In this document: positions 1 through 10,560 of the stretch, piece by piece | How positions within the stretch are numbered: position 1 is the stretch's first letter | Layout: every line of letters starts with the position of its first letter | NCBI GenBank assembly: GCA_027923505.1 | Contig: BROI01000030.1 | Span: 239,050-303,049, forward strand | Reading direction: 5' to 3' | Source of the DNA: Mayamaea pseudoterrestris | Lineage: Eukaryota > Bacillariophyta > Bacillariophyceae > Sellaphorales > Sellaphoraceae | DNA length: 64,000 bases | The notes under the pieces: generated by a model | Told to the model about the DNA's origin: nothing | The model's database searches: none | The model's input: the letters and a program-made list of their open reading frames with translations, nothing else | Position numbers and translations under genes: made by a program

Positions 1-3000
1 CACCCAAATCACACCAGAATGATGCCAACATCATTATTCAGGCTGCGCAACAAGATGGTATGCTTGGCTGGTGTCTCAGAAGACTGCAATGATATTGGTG
101 ACAACTTGTCACCAGTCTCAGCCCGCAGATGCCTTGACATTCAAACGCCCCTACAGCAAGCCATGTATACACCCAAATCACACCAGAATGATGCCAACAT
201 CATTATTCAGGCTGCGCTACAAGCTGGTATGCTTGGCTGGTGTCTCAGAAGACTGCAATGATATTGGTGACAACTTGTCACCAGTCTCAGCCTGCAGATG
301 CCTTGACATTCAAACGCCCCTACAGCAAGCCATGTATACACCCAAATCACACCAGAATGATGCCAACATCATTATTCAGGCAGCGCAACAAGATGGTATG
401 CTTGGATGGTGTCTCAGAAGACTGCAATGATATTGGTGACAACTTGTCACCAGTCTCAGCCCGCAGATGCCTTGACATTCAAACGCCCCTACAGCAAGCC
501 ATGTATACACCCAAATCACACCAGAATGATGCCAACATCATTATTCAGGCTGCGCAACAAGATGGTATGCTTGGCTGGTGTCTCAGAAGACTGCAATGAT
601 ATTGGTGACAACTTGTCACCAGTCTCAGCCCGCAGATGCCTTGACATTCAAACGCCCCTACAGCAAGCCATGTATAGACCCAAATCACACCAGAATGATG
701 CCAACATCATTATTCAGGCTGCGCAACAAGATGGTATGCTTGGCTGGTGTCTCAGAAGACTGCAATGATATTGGTGACAACTTGTCACCAGTCTCAGCCT
801 GCAGATGCCTAGACATTCAAACGCCCCTACATCAAGCCATGCATACACCCAAATCACACCAGAATGATGCCAACATCATTATTCAGGCTGCGCTACAAGC
901 TGGTATGCTTGGATGGTGTCTCAGAAGACTGCAATCATATTGGTGACAACTTGTCACCAGTCTCAGCCTGCAGATGCCTTGACATTCAAACGCCCCTACA
1001 GCAAGCCATGTATACACCCAAATCACACCAGAATGATGCCAACATCATTATTCAGGCTGCGCAACAAGATGGTATGCTTGGATAATGTCTCAGTAGACTG
1101 CAATGATATTGGTGACAACTTGTCACCAGTCTCAGCCCGCAGATGCCTTGACATTCAAACGCCCCTACAGCAAGCCATGTATACACCCAAATCACACCAG
1201 AATGATGCCAACATCATTATTCAGGCTGCGCAACAAGATGGTATGCTTGGCTGGGGTCTCAGAAGACTGCAATCATATTGGTGACAACTACACCAGTTCC
1301 CAAATCACAGAATGGTGCCAACATCATTATTCAGGCTGCGCAACAAGATGGTATGCTTGGCTGGGGTCTCAGAAGACTGCAATCATATTGGTGACAACTT
1401 GTCACCAGTCTCAGCCCGCAGATGCCTTGACATTCAAACGCCCCTACAGCAAGCCATGTATACACCCAAATCACACCAGAATGATGACAACATCATTATT
1501 CAGGCTGCGCAACAAGATGGTATGCTTTGGCTGGTCTTCAGTAGACGGCAATGATATTGGTGACAACTTGTCACCAGTCTCAGCCCTGCAGATGCCTTGA
1601 CATTCAAATGCCCTACAGCAAGCGCAAACAACCCAAATCACACCAGAATGATGCCAACATCATTATTCAGGCTGCGCAACAAGGTATGCTTGGGCTGGGA
1701 TCTCAGTAGACTGCAATGATATCGGTGACAACTTGTCAGCCCGCAGTGCCTTGACTTCATAAAGCCCCACAGCATGCCATGCATACCACCAAATCACACC
1801 AAAATTAAGCCAACATCATTATTCAGGCTGCACAAGCTGGTATGCTTTGGTGTTCAAAGATGCAATCATATTGGTGACAACTTGTCCAGTCTCAGCCCGC
1901 AGATGCCTTGACATTCAAACAGCCCACTCGCCATGTATACACCAAATCACACCAGAATGATGCCAAACATCATTCAGGCTGCGATGTATCTTGGTGACTG
2001 GGGTCTCAGTAGATAACTTTGTCACCAGTCTCAGCCCGCAGTGCCGTGACATTCAAACGCCCCTACAGCAAGCCATGTATACACCCAAATCACACCAGAA
2101 TGATGCCAACATCATTATTCAGGCTGCGCAACAAGATGGTATGCTTGGATAATGTCTCAGTAGACTGCAATGATATTGGTGACAACTTGTCACCAGTCTC
2201 AGCCCGCAGATGCCTTGACATTCAAACACCCCTACAGCAAGCCATGTATACACCCAAATCACACCAGAATGATGCCAACATCAATTTTAAGGTTGCGCAA
2301 CAAGATGGTATGTTTGGCCGGGGTCTCAGAAGACGGCAATGATATTGGTGACAACTTGTCACCAGTCTCAGCCCGCAGATGCCTTGACATTCAAACACCC
2401 CTACAGCAAGCCATGTATACACCCAAATCACACCAGAATGATGCCAACATCATTATTCAGGCTGCGCAATAAGATGGTATGCTTGGCTGGGGTCTCAGAA
2501 GACTGCAATCATATTGGTGACAACTTGTCACCAGTCTCAGCCTGCAGATGCCTTGACATTCAAACGCCCCTACAGCAAGCCATGCATACACCCAAATCAC
2601 ACCAGAATGATGCCAACATCATTATTCAGGCAGCGCAACAAGATGGTATGCTTGGATAATGTCTCAGTAGACTGCAATGATATTGGTGACAAGTTGTCAC
2701 CAGTCTCAGCCCGCAGATGCCTTGACATTCAAACACCCCTACAGCAAGCCATGTATACACCCAAATCACACCAGAATGATGCCAACATCATTATTCAGGC
2801 TGCGCAACAAGGTATGCATGGCTGGTGCAGATTCATGACTGGACTGAAACTGTGCACCTTCTCGCTCGCAGTTGCTTGATATCAGGCTCCTACACAGCAA
2901 GCCATGTATACACCTAAATCACACCAGAATGATGCCAACGTCATTATTCAGGCTGCGCAACAAGATGGTAGCCTGTCTGGTGTCTCAGAGACTGGAATGA

Positions 3001-3205
3001 TATTGGCGACAACTTGTCACCCAGTCTCAGCCTGCAGATGCCTGAATTCAAACGCCTTCTTGCCATGCATACACCCAAATCACACCAGAATGATGCCTAC
3101 ATCATTATTCAGGCTGCCTAAGCCTGGTATGCTTGGCTGGTGTCTGAGAAGACTGCAATGATATTGGTGACAACTTGTCACAGGTCTCCAGCTTGCAGGT
3201 GTGCC
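1..3205 (+). repeat. Satellite A array, subfamily A1 (169-bp monomer)
   Basis: About 19 head-to-tail copies of a 169-bp monomer, judged from the regular spacing of repeated words. Each copy contains the dyad GGTGACAACTTGTCACC. Words typical of this subfamily are 'cagaagactgcaatgat' or 'cagtagactgcaatgat' before the dyad, and 'acccaaatcacaccag' later in the unit. Copies are very similar from 1 to about 1600 and from 2040 to 2800. They are visibly decayed at about 1280-1330, 1600-2030 and 2810-3205, with small indels and lost segments. The array continues off the left edge of the window. At the right it fades into non-satellite DNA near 3205. No gene is present: open frames here are satellite read-through. 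Confidence 0.95.
97..113. other. Satellite A 17-bp dyad box (representative copy)
   Basis: GGTGACAA-C-TTGTCACC is a perfect inverted repeat with 8-bp arms and a one-base centre. It occurs once per 169-bp monomer throughout all A arrays. On arrays in the opposite orientation it reads GGTGACAAGTTGTCACC. It is usually intact even in strongly decayed monomers (for example near 7430, 10190, 17275 and 17930), where flanking sequence has lost bases. A dyad of this size could bind a dimeric protein or form a small cruciform. No CENP-B-box consensus is seen in the monomer. The binding role is inference. Confidence 0.85.
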
Positions 3206-5746
3206 GATGCACGGGAGAAAAGCTATGTCGTAATGGTGCGCTTGACTCGTTCAAGTGGCGTGTAGCGAGTGAATCAGGCGCTTGGTAGTCAGGTTCTTGT
3301 GGCATTATGCGTCGTCATTGGCTTGGCGCGATCGTATCAGCCTGATTGCGATCGACATACTGCACACACGTTCCACTGAGTTCATGTTGTTCCGGTAGGT
3401 GGCGTCGCCCGAGGAGTCATCATGCGGCGTCCCGGCCGCGGGGCTTCTTCAGCGTCAGAAAGCGACGATTAAACTCAAGTTGCTTCTTCGTTATTCATTT
3501 GTCAACTCCGCGGATCCCAGGGTGTCCGCAGAGAAAATGACCATCGGATACATTTCCAACTCTGCGTCGACCGGGACGCATATCCACGCTCTGAGGCAAG
3601 CCGTCACGATCGCCAAGGGATGGTCTTGCCACAACTGGTGACAATGGCTTGTGCTCCGATTCTGGGAGGCGGCGGCGTCGTCGATCAGATGGCGAACGAG
3701 AAGCGAAGCTGCGATGGGGGCATGAATGGATTCAGCACCGTGTCGTACAAAGCATACTGGTTGAACTGACCGATAATGGGTCAGTCGGTCTGTCTCTCAA
3801 GCGGCGCGCCAGTTCCGACTTGGAGAAGTCGCGAACGTGTGGTCGCTCAAACCTGTCACGTTGCGTTGGTTGGTGTACTCAAGATTCTCCTGCTCGCTTC
3901 CAGCGAGTCCACCCGTTAACTTTCGCCGTCAATCGCGATCCTTGGCGGGTCTCGTTGCTTTCTGGCTTCGATTCTGATGTAGCGCACGATACATTGCCTT
4001 GGTACCGGCGGCGTAAACTTCCATAACTCTTGCTGTTTTTTCGCGGCTTGAGTGCGAGCTGACATGACGCTTTCGCAAGAGGAAAGATCTAATCATGTCT
4101 GCCTGAGTGGCTGTATGCGTCGGGGCGATGCGAACAGCTATTCTGATACGGATTGTACCAGCAGGCAGCCACTTGTGGCTCTGGTTATTCGCCTTGAGTT
4201 GCCGTTGTTCGCGCGTCTTGTCGTGGCTGGTCTTGGGGCCCGGCTTCGCGCGTTCGAGCCATGAGCTGAGCGTCCTCGTTAGTCGGCCGGGTGGTTGCGT
4301 CGTGCGACCAGGGGTTCTGCAACAACTGTTCAAAGTTCAGATAATCACCAGGGAGTCGCTCCTGTAACGTGCCGGCTGCTGGTGTGGCGCGGAGAAGCCT
4401 CGTCTCCGGACCCGGCTCGCGGCCCGTCGCCCGTCCGTCTCCTGTGTTGTCCGGGTTTTGCGGTTGCTTGTTCGCTTAGCCCGGTCGGCGTTCTTCTTGC
4501 CCTTATTCAACTTGGCGTTCTTGTTGTCGGCGCCCAGAGCCTGTGCGACAACATGTCGAAGAGTATAATCTTCCGTTCGGTCTGGGTCGCCCGCACTGAT
4601 GTGCGTCGTTTTCCCGAATAGGAGTGCTTTGGTCGCGTCATGTGGGGCCGGCGTGCCTTCCGGCGCCAGTAGTACTTTTTCGTCACTCCAGGGGCGGAAC
4701 TCTTCTTCTTCATGAGCTGTTCGGTGTAGTTTAGGAACTTGTAGTGTCCTTTCGTGTCGTGATCTGCGAATGTCGCAAGCTTGCCGTTCGTTCTTACGGT
4801 GGTAGCTACGGAACCAATGGTTCGTCGAAACCGCTCTGAGGCGTCGCTGTCCCTTCTTCTACTGGTGGTGTGTGTCTTCGGTGCGAGACAATGCGAGCGG
4901 TGTAGCCTTCAGCTTTTATTTCTCTTCTTCCGTGACTGGTCGTGCTTGCTGTCGGGCCTACCTGCGTTGCCTTGTGGCCGCTCAACCCCCGTGGGGATGG
5001 GGAGCGTTTTGTAGTCCTTGTAGTCTCTCCACCCGTCTTGGGTTCGTCGCCCTTGCATCTTCTTCCTTTTCGGCCTTCTCAGCCTTGATGGTCTCATTTT
5101 CGTTTGCTTGGCAAGTGCTCGGCTTTCTTCTTCTTGGACTCGGGTCCCGTGGCGTCCTTCTTCACACTTCCGCGTTTCTTGTTCCCCGGTTCTCTTGGTA
5201 TCGCTCGGGCTTGCCCAAATCAAGCACGCCCCTTCCTGGGTTGGGGTCCCGTTCGTGCGTGTTAAACCTCGCGTGCCTCGAGGACAAGTTCACGTAGTTG
5301 CTGTGTTTCCCGTCGTTCGTTCTGGGCCGCTGCTTGTTCCTCGGCCGGTTCTCCGGCTCGTCGCGCGGCATGTCGGTTGCGCGCCTTCTTCTTGCTCGGC
5401 GCCAGCTGGGATGGCGGCTCTGTCGACAGTGGGGGCTTCAAAGTTGCTCCTTGGTCAATCTCAACATCTGGGTAGTGGTGGTTACATTTCCAAAACGAGC
5501 TTCTTGGATGTCTCGTCCGTTCGTGCGGAGAAGCTGCAAAGCTTCCGCGGAATCGCAACCATGTGGTGAATACCTCTCGCTTTACCGCAAGTCCTTTCTC
5601 ACACAACAACCGCTCTCAGTGCTGTCGGCCTTATTCTTCTTCGTGTCAGGGCCCGCAAGGATCTGCTCTTTCTCTCTCTCAATTTCTCGTTCTTTCACTC
5701 TCTCTCTTTCCCGCTCTCTGGTCCAACAAGTGCAAGACTGTTAATC
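3206..5746 (-). pseudogene. Decayed internal region of copia-type element, 5' part (unrecognised coding remnant)
   Basis: Non-satellite DNA lying directly inside the 5' LTR at 5747-6058 when read on the minus strand, so it should hold the leader and the gag/early-pol part of the element. The first ~150 bases after the LTR are purine-rich on the minus strand (GAGAGAGA-type runs), like an untranslated leader. Minus-strand open stretches follow at about 5609-5262, 5223-4909, 4900-4690 and 4750-4330, in shifting frames. They are rich in Lys, Arg, Glu and Asp. The stretch near 4690-4500 looks protein-like (includes EEFRPWSDEK), with a frame break near 4690. I looked for a CCHC zinc knuckle, a protease DSG motif and integrase motifs and found none convincingly. 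It is cut off on the left by satellite A, so most of pol is missing. It could instead be captured host sequence. Confidence 0.5.
5732..5746 (-). other. Candidate primer-binding site next to 5' LTR
   Basis: The 15 bases just inside the LTR, read on the plus strand as gcaagactgttaatc, look like a tRNA anticodon arm. The 7-base loop CTGTTAA would carry anticodon GTT (Asn), flanked by GA/TC stem ends. Several copia-class elements prime from a tRNA half cleaved in the anticodon loop, with the binding site immediately after the LTR, which fits this position. A more conventional TGG-containing site (TGGACCAGAGAGC on the minus strand, about 5712-5724) lies about 22 bases inside the LTR and is an alternative. 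Confidence 0.4.
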
Positions 5747-5769
5747 TGACACGATAATATCAGCGAACC

Positions 5770-5775
5770 TTTATT
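5770..5775 (-). promoter_or_regulatory. Polyadenylation signal AATAAA in LTR copy 1
   Basis: AATAAA on the minus strand, conserved in LTR copy 2 at 26119-26124. It sits near the downstream end of the LTR, where an R/U5 polyadenylation signal would be expected. Confidence 0.5.
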
Positions 5776-5986
5776 CCTTCGACTCAATGGACTCGGAGCG
5801 ATCAACCTCTTCGTCAGCGTAAAGCAAACAAACAAACTCAATTGCTAGAATAGTGCATGTTGCTCGCTACTCTACTCGTGCGCTTCTTTCTCGTTCTCTC
5901 CTGGGTTCACGGTCGAGGTTCACGCCTCGTCGTCAGTTCTCATGTGTGGGAGGATTCGGTCCAAGTGTGACTCAGCCCTGCACAGG

Positions 5987-5994
5987 ATTAAATA
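5987..5994 (-). promoter_or_regulatory. TATA-like box in LTR copy 1
   Basis: TATTTAAT on the minus strand, in the 5' part of the LTR when read in element orientation. In copy 2 the equivalent site (about 26345-26356) is separated by an extra TGCA. Assigned by position and sequence only. Confidence 0.35.
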
Positions 5995-6058
5995 CAAAAC
6001 ACAGGTAGCTAACCGTCTTGTCGCGAGACGCAGGTCCAACTCAACTCAAGTATTGTCA

Positions 6059-9000
6059 TAATTTGTGTTGGCCGGTTTTTGGGCACCTACAGTACTTGCT
6101 GTAGGGGCGTTTGAATATCACGGCATCTGCGGGCTGAGACTGGTGACAAGTTGTCTAAATACGGACACCAGCCAAGCCTCCCAGAATTGTTGGCAATTCT
6201 GGTGTATTTTAGGCTAGGCTTGCTGTAGGAAATTTGTATGTCATGGCATCTGCTGGCTGAGCTTGTCACCAACATTGCCATCCCCTGTACAAGCAAGCCA
6301 GCCATCTTGTTGCCTGATTAAGTGTTGGCACCATTCTGGTGTATTTTGGGAGCCCTACGGGGCTTCTGTGGGGGTGATGTCACGCCTCTCCGGGGCGGGC
6401 CGTCACCACCGTTCCTTTCCCCCCCCCCTGTGCGCACCCTAAGATGTTGGCACCGTTCTGGTGACCCACCTACACTTTCGGGTGGGTGCTAGTGGGCTGA
6501 TGGTGACAAGTTGTCACCAAATACATTGCCATCCCGCGAGACACCAGCCAAGCCTACCATCTTGTAGCGCAGCCTGATTAATGTTTGGCTCCGTTTGGTG
6601 GAGTATGTTGGGCCTCCGGGCCGGAGCTTTGTGTGTGAGATGTTCGTCTCCGCGGCTGGGAACTGAGTGACAAGTTGTCACCACACATTCCCTGTGACCC
6701 AAGCCTGCCATCTATGTTGGCACCATTCTGGTGTAGCCTTACCGGGCTTGCTGTGAGGGGTTGTTGTCACGGCATCTGCGCGGCTGAGACTGGTGACAAG
6801 ATTGTCACAACCGTCATCCCTAGTCCAGCGTGAATAATGATGTTGGCACCATTGTGGTGTATTTTGGGGCACCTACGCGCTGTAGGGGCGTTTGAGTGTC
6901 ACGGCTACTGTGCAGGCTGGCCTTTGGTGACAAGAGATTGTCACCAAATACAGCCCTCCCCTGAGACACCAGCCAAGCCTACCATCTTGTAGCGCAGCGT
7001 GAATAATGATATTGGACACTATTCTGGGTGTATTTTGGGCACCCTAGAGGGCTTGCTGTGGGGGGATTTGAATGTCACGGCATCTGCGGGCTGAGACTGA
7101 GTATTGCAAGTGGTCACCAAATACATTCGTCATCTCCTGAGACACCACCAAGACCACCATCTTGTGGCGCAGCCTGATAATGTGTTGGCACCATTCCCTG
7201 GTGTATTTGTTTTTTGGGGCCCTGGGCTGGCTGTGGGAGCGTTTGAATGTCTCATCTGCTGGTGGCAAGTTGTCACCAAATACATTGCCATCCCCTGAGA
7301 CACCAGCACCCGAGCTTCTTGTTTGTCGCAGCCTCAATCAATGTGTTGGCACCGTTTGGTGTTGGTGTAATTTTGGGCACCTACAGGGCTTGCTTGGGGG
7401 GTTTGAATGTCAGGCATTGCGGGCTGAGACTGGTGACAAGTTGTCACCTCTTTCGAACCCACGCCAAGCTACCATCTTGTAGCGCAGCCTGATTGGCGAT
7501 GTTGGCACCATTTGGTGCTAATTTGGGGCACCCACCCGGGCTTGCTGTAGGTGTGTTTGAATGTCACGGCATCTGCGGGCTGGAGACTGGTGACAAGTTG
7601 TCACCAAATACATTGCCATCCCCTTTGACACCAGCCAGAAGCCAGCCATCTTGTAGCGCAGCACCCTGAAAAATGATGTTGGCACCGTTCTGGTGTATTT
7701 TGGGCACCTAAGGGCTTGCGGTCTTTTTGAAATGTCACGGCATCTGCGGGCTGAGACTGGTGACAAGTTTGTCTCCAAATACATTCCCCTGTCGCCCTGC
7801 TGGTAGCGCAGGCTGATTAATGATGTTAGCACCGTTCTGGTGTATTTTGGGCACCTACAGGGCTTGCTGTGGAGGGACGTTTGAATGTCACCGGCATCTG
7901 CGGGCTGAGACTGGTGACAAGTTGTCACCAATGTACTCCACTGAGACACCAGCCAAGCCTACCATCTTGTAGCGCAGCCTAACAAATGATGTTGGCTCCA
8001 TTTTGGTGTAAAGTTCAGGCATCTACCGGGCCTGCTGTAGCGAGTGTGTTTGAATGTCATAGCATCTGCGGGCGCTGAGACTGGTGACAAGTTGTCACCA
8101 AATACATTGCCATCCCCTCTGTCACCCAGCCAACTTTTTTGTACGCAGCTTCAAAAAGGATGTTGGCACCATTCTGGTTGTATTTTGGGCACCTACAGGG
8201 GCTTGCGGGGGGTTGAATGATCCCGGCATCTGCGGGCGAGACTGGTGACAGAGTTGTCACCAAAATACGATCTGCCATTTCCCCGAGACACAGCCAAGCC
8301 CAACCTTGTCGCGCACCTCCAGGTGGGCGTTCTTGGGGACCCTACAGTCTGTGGGCGTTTGAGAATGTGTTGGCATCGGCACGGCCCGGCTGAGACTGGT
8401 AAGTTGTTGCTGCCATCCCCCCTGGACAAGCCCAAGCCAACCATCTTGTAGCGCATAGCCTGAATGTGGCGGGGTGTATTTTGGGCCTCGGGGCGTTGGG
8501 GTTTGGAGATGTCACAGCACCTGCGCGGCTGGAGACTGGTGACAAGTTGTCACCAAATACATTGCCATCCCCTGAGACACCAGCCAAGCCTACCATCTTG
8601 TAGCGCAGCCTAATGATGTTGGCACCATTCTGGTGTTTTGGGCACCTACAGGGCTTGCTGTAGGGGCTTTTGAGTGTCATGGCATCTGCGGGCTGAGACT
8701 GGTGACAAGTTGTCACCAAATACATTGCCATCTCCCCTGAGACACACCAGCCAAGCTTACCAGCTTGTAAAGCGCACCCAAAATACAGATGTTGGCACCA
8801 TTCTGGTGTATTTTTGGGCACCTACCAGGGCCTGCTGTAGGGGGGTGTGTCTGAGTTCACAGCATCTGCGGGTGACTGGTGACAAGTTGTCACCTTATAC
8901 ATTGCCATCCCCGAGACACCACCAAGCCTACCATCTTGTAGCTGCAGCCTGAATAAGATGTTGGCACCATTCTGGTGTAATTTTGGGCACCTACAGGGCT

Positions 9001-10560
9001 TGCTGTAGTGTGTCTGAATGTCATGGCATCTGCGGGCTGGAGACTGGTGACAAGTTGTCCCAAATACACGTTCATCCTGTTAGACACCAGCCAAGGCCTC
9101 ACCATCTTGTAGCGCATCCTGAAAAATGATGTTGGCACCACTCTGGTGCAATTTTGGGCATCTACGGGCTTGGGCGTTTATGTCCTACGTCTACGCGGAT
9201 CTGGCTGAGACCTGGTGACAAGTTGTCACCAAATACATTCTGCCATCCCCTGAGACACCAGCCAAGCTTACCATCTTGTCACGCAGCCTGACTAATGTGG
9301 CACCATTCTGGTGTAATTTGGGCTCCTACCGGGCCTGCTGTAGTGTGTCTGAATCGGCAGCTCTCGGGCTGAGACTGGTGACACAAACAACACATTCACA
9401 TCCCTGAGCCAAGCCAGCTACCATCTTGTAGCGCAGCCTGAATAATAGATGGTTGGCACCATTCTGGTGTCATTTGGGCACCCCACAGGGCTTTGCTGTA
9501 GGGTGTCTGAATGCAGCATCTGCCGGGTTAGACTGGTGACAAGATGTCACCAAATAAATTTCCATCCCCTGTGACACCAGCCAAGCCTACCATCTTGTAG
9601 CGCAGTCTGAATAATGATGTTGGCACCATTCTGGTGTAATATGGGCACCTACAGGGTTTGCTGTAGGGCGTCTGAATGTTCGGCATCTGCGAGGATGAGA
9701 CTGGTGACAAGTTGTCACCAAGATACATTGCCATCCCCTGGAGACACCAGCCAAGCCTACCATCTTGTAGCGCAGTCTGAATAATGATGTGTGGCACCAT
9801 TCGTGGGGTATTTTGGGCACCTACAGGGCTTGCTGTAGGGGGTTTGAATGTCACGGCATCTGCCGGCTTGAGACTGGTGACAAGTTGTCACCAAACCATA
9901 CATTGCCACTCCTGAGACACCAGCCAAGCTCTACCATCTTGTAGCGCAGCCGGATAATGATGTTGGCACCATTCTGGTGTATTTTTGGGCACCTAAGGGC
10001 TTGCTGTAGGGGCGTTTGAATGTCACGGCATCTGGTGGACGAGACTGGTGACAGAAGTTGTCACCAAATACATTGCCATCCCCTGAGACACAGCCAACGC
10101 CCACCCTGTAGCGCAGCCTGAATAAGATGTTGGCACCATTCTGGTGTATTGACTCTACAGGGGCCTGTAGGTTCTGAATGGGCATGGGACTGGTGACAAG
10201 TTGTCACCAATATCCGGGACCGCCAAGTCACCATCTTGTAGCGCAGCCTGATGTTGGCACCATCTTGATCCTACCGGCCTGCTGTAGGGTCGAGCATCTG
10301 CGGGCTAGGAGACTGGTGACAAGTTGTCACCGCAAATACATTGCCATCCACCTGAGACACCTACCACTTGTAGCGCAGCCTGAATAAATGGTTGGCCCCC
10401 CATATTGGGCACCCTACAGGCTTGCTGTAGGGTGTCTGGTGTGAAAGCAATTCGGCTGAGACTGGTGACAATGTCACCAAACCATTGCCATCCCCTGAGA
10501 CACCAGCCAAGCTTAACATTGTCTTGTAGCGAAGCAGCCTGAAAAATGATGTTGGCACCA
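6059..10560 (-). repeat. Satellite A array, subfamily A2, decayed left flank
   Basis: Continuous with the array to the right but heavily eroded: monomers differ by many 1-5 base indels and missing words, and one at about 6350-6470 carries unusual GC-rich and poly-C sequence. The dyad GGTGACAAGTTGTCACC is still recognisable in most units. The array starts directly at the LTR edge (6058/6059), partway through a monomer at 'taat..tgttggc', with no visible spacer. Confidence 0.9.

Larger units (their letters stand above)
5747..6058 (-). mobile_element. 5' LTR of copia-type retrotransposon (copy 1)
   Basis: A 312-bp sequence repeated as a diverged second copy at 26095-26423. Homology between the two starts exactly at TGACACG and ends at TGTCA, giving TG...CA termini with a short inverted repeat (TGACA/TGTCA). 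Satellite A begins immediately to the right; the internal region lies to the left. In minus orientation the LTR has a TATA-like TATTTAAT (5994-5987) and an AATAAA signal (5775-5770) about 24 bases before its end. This order supports minus-strand transcription. No target-site duplication can be tested because the partner LTR of this copy is not in the window. Confidence 0.85.

Noticed and set aside
1-3205. CRISPR-like array of direct repeats with a palindrome
   Set aside because: There are no unique spacers: the whole 169-bp unit is repeated, and no cas-like genes are present. The setting is eukaryotic.
3649-4026. Plus-strand 125-residue open frame in the unique region
   Set aside because: No recognisable domain. 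The LTR signals and polypurine tract place the element's coding strand on minus, and Arg-rich composition is expected for the opposite strand of a charged minus-strand product.
5640-5720. Pyrimidine run (tctctctctc) as a plus-strand polypurine/primer signal or microsatellite
   Set aside because: On the minus strand it is a purine-rich leader just inside the 5' LTR; it does not abut the LTR as a polypurine tract should.
6350-6480. GC-rich, poly-C stretch as a separate element
   Set aside because: Satellite A words lie on both sides and within it ('gttggcaccgttctggtg', 'gcctctccgg'), so it is read as an eroded monomer.
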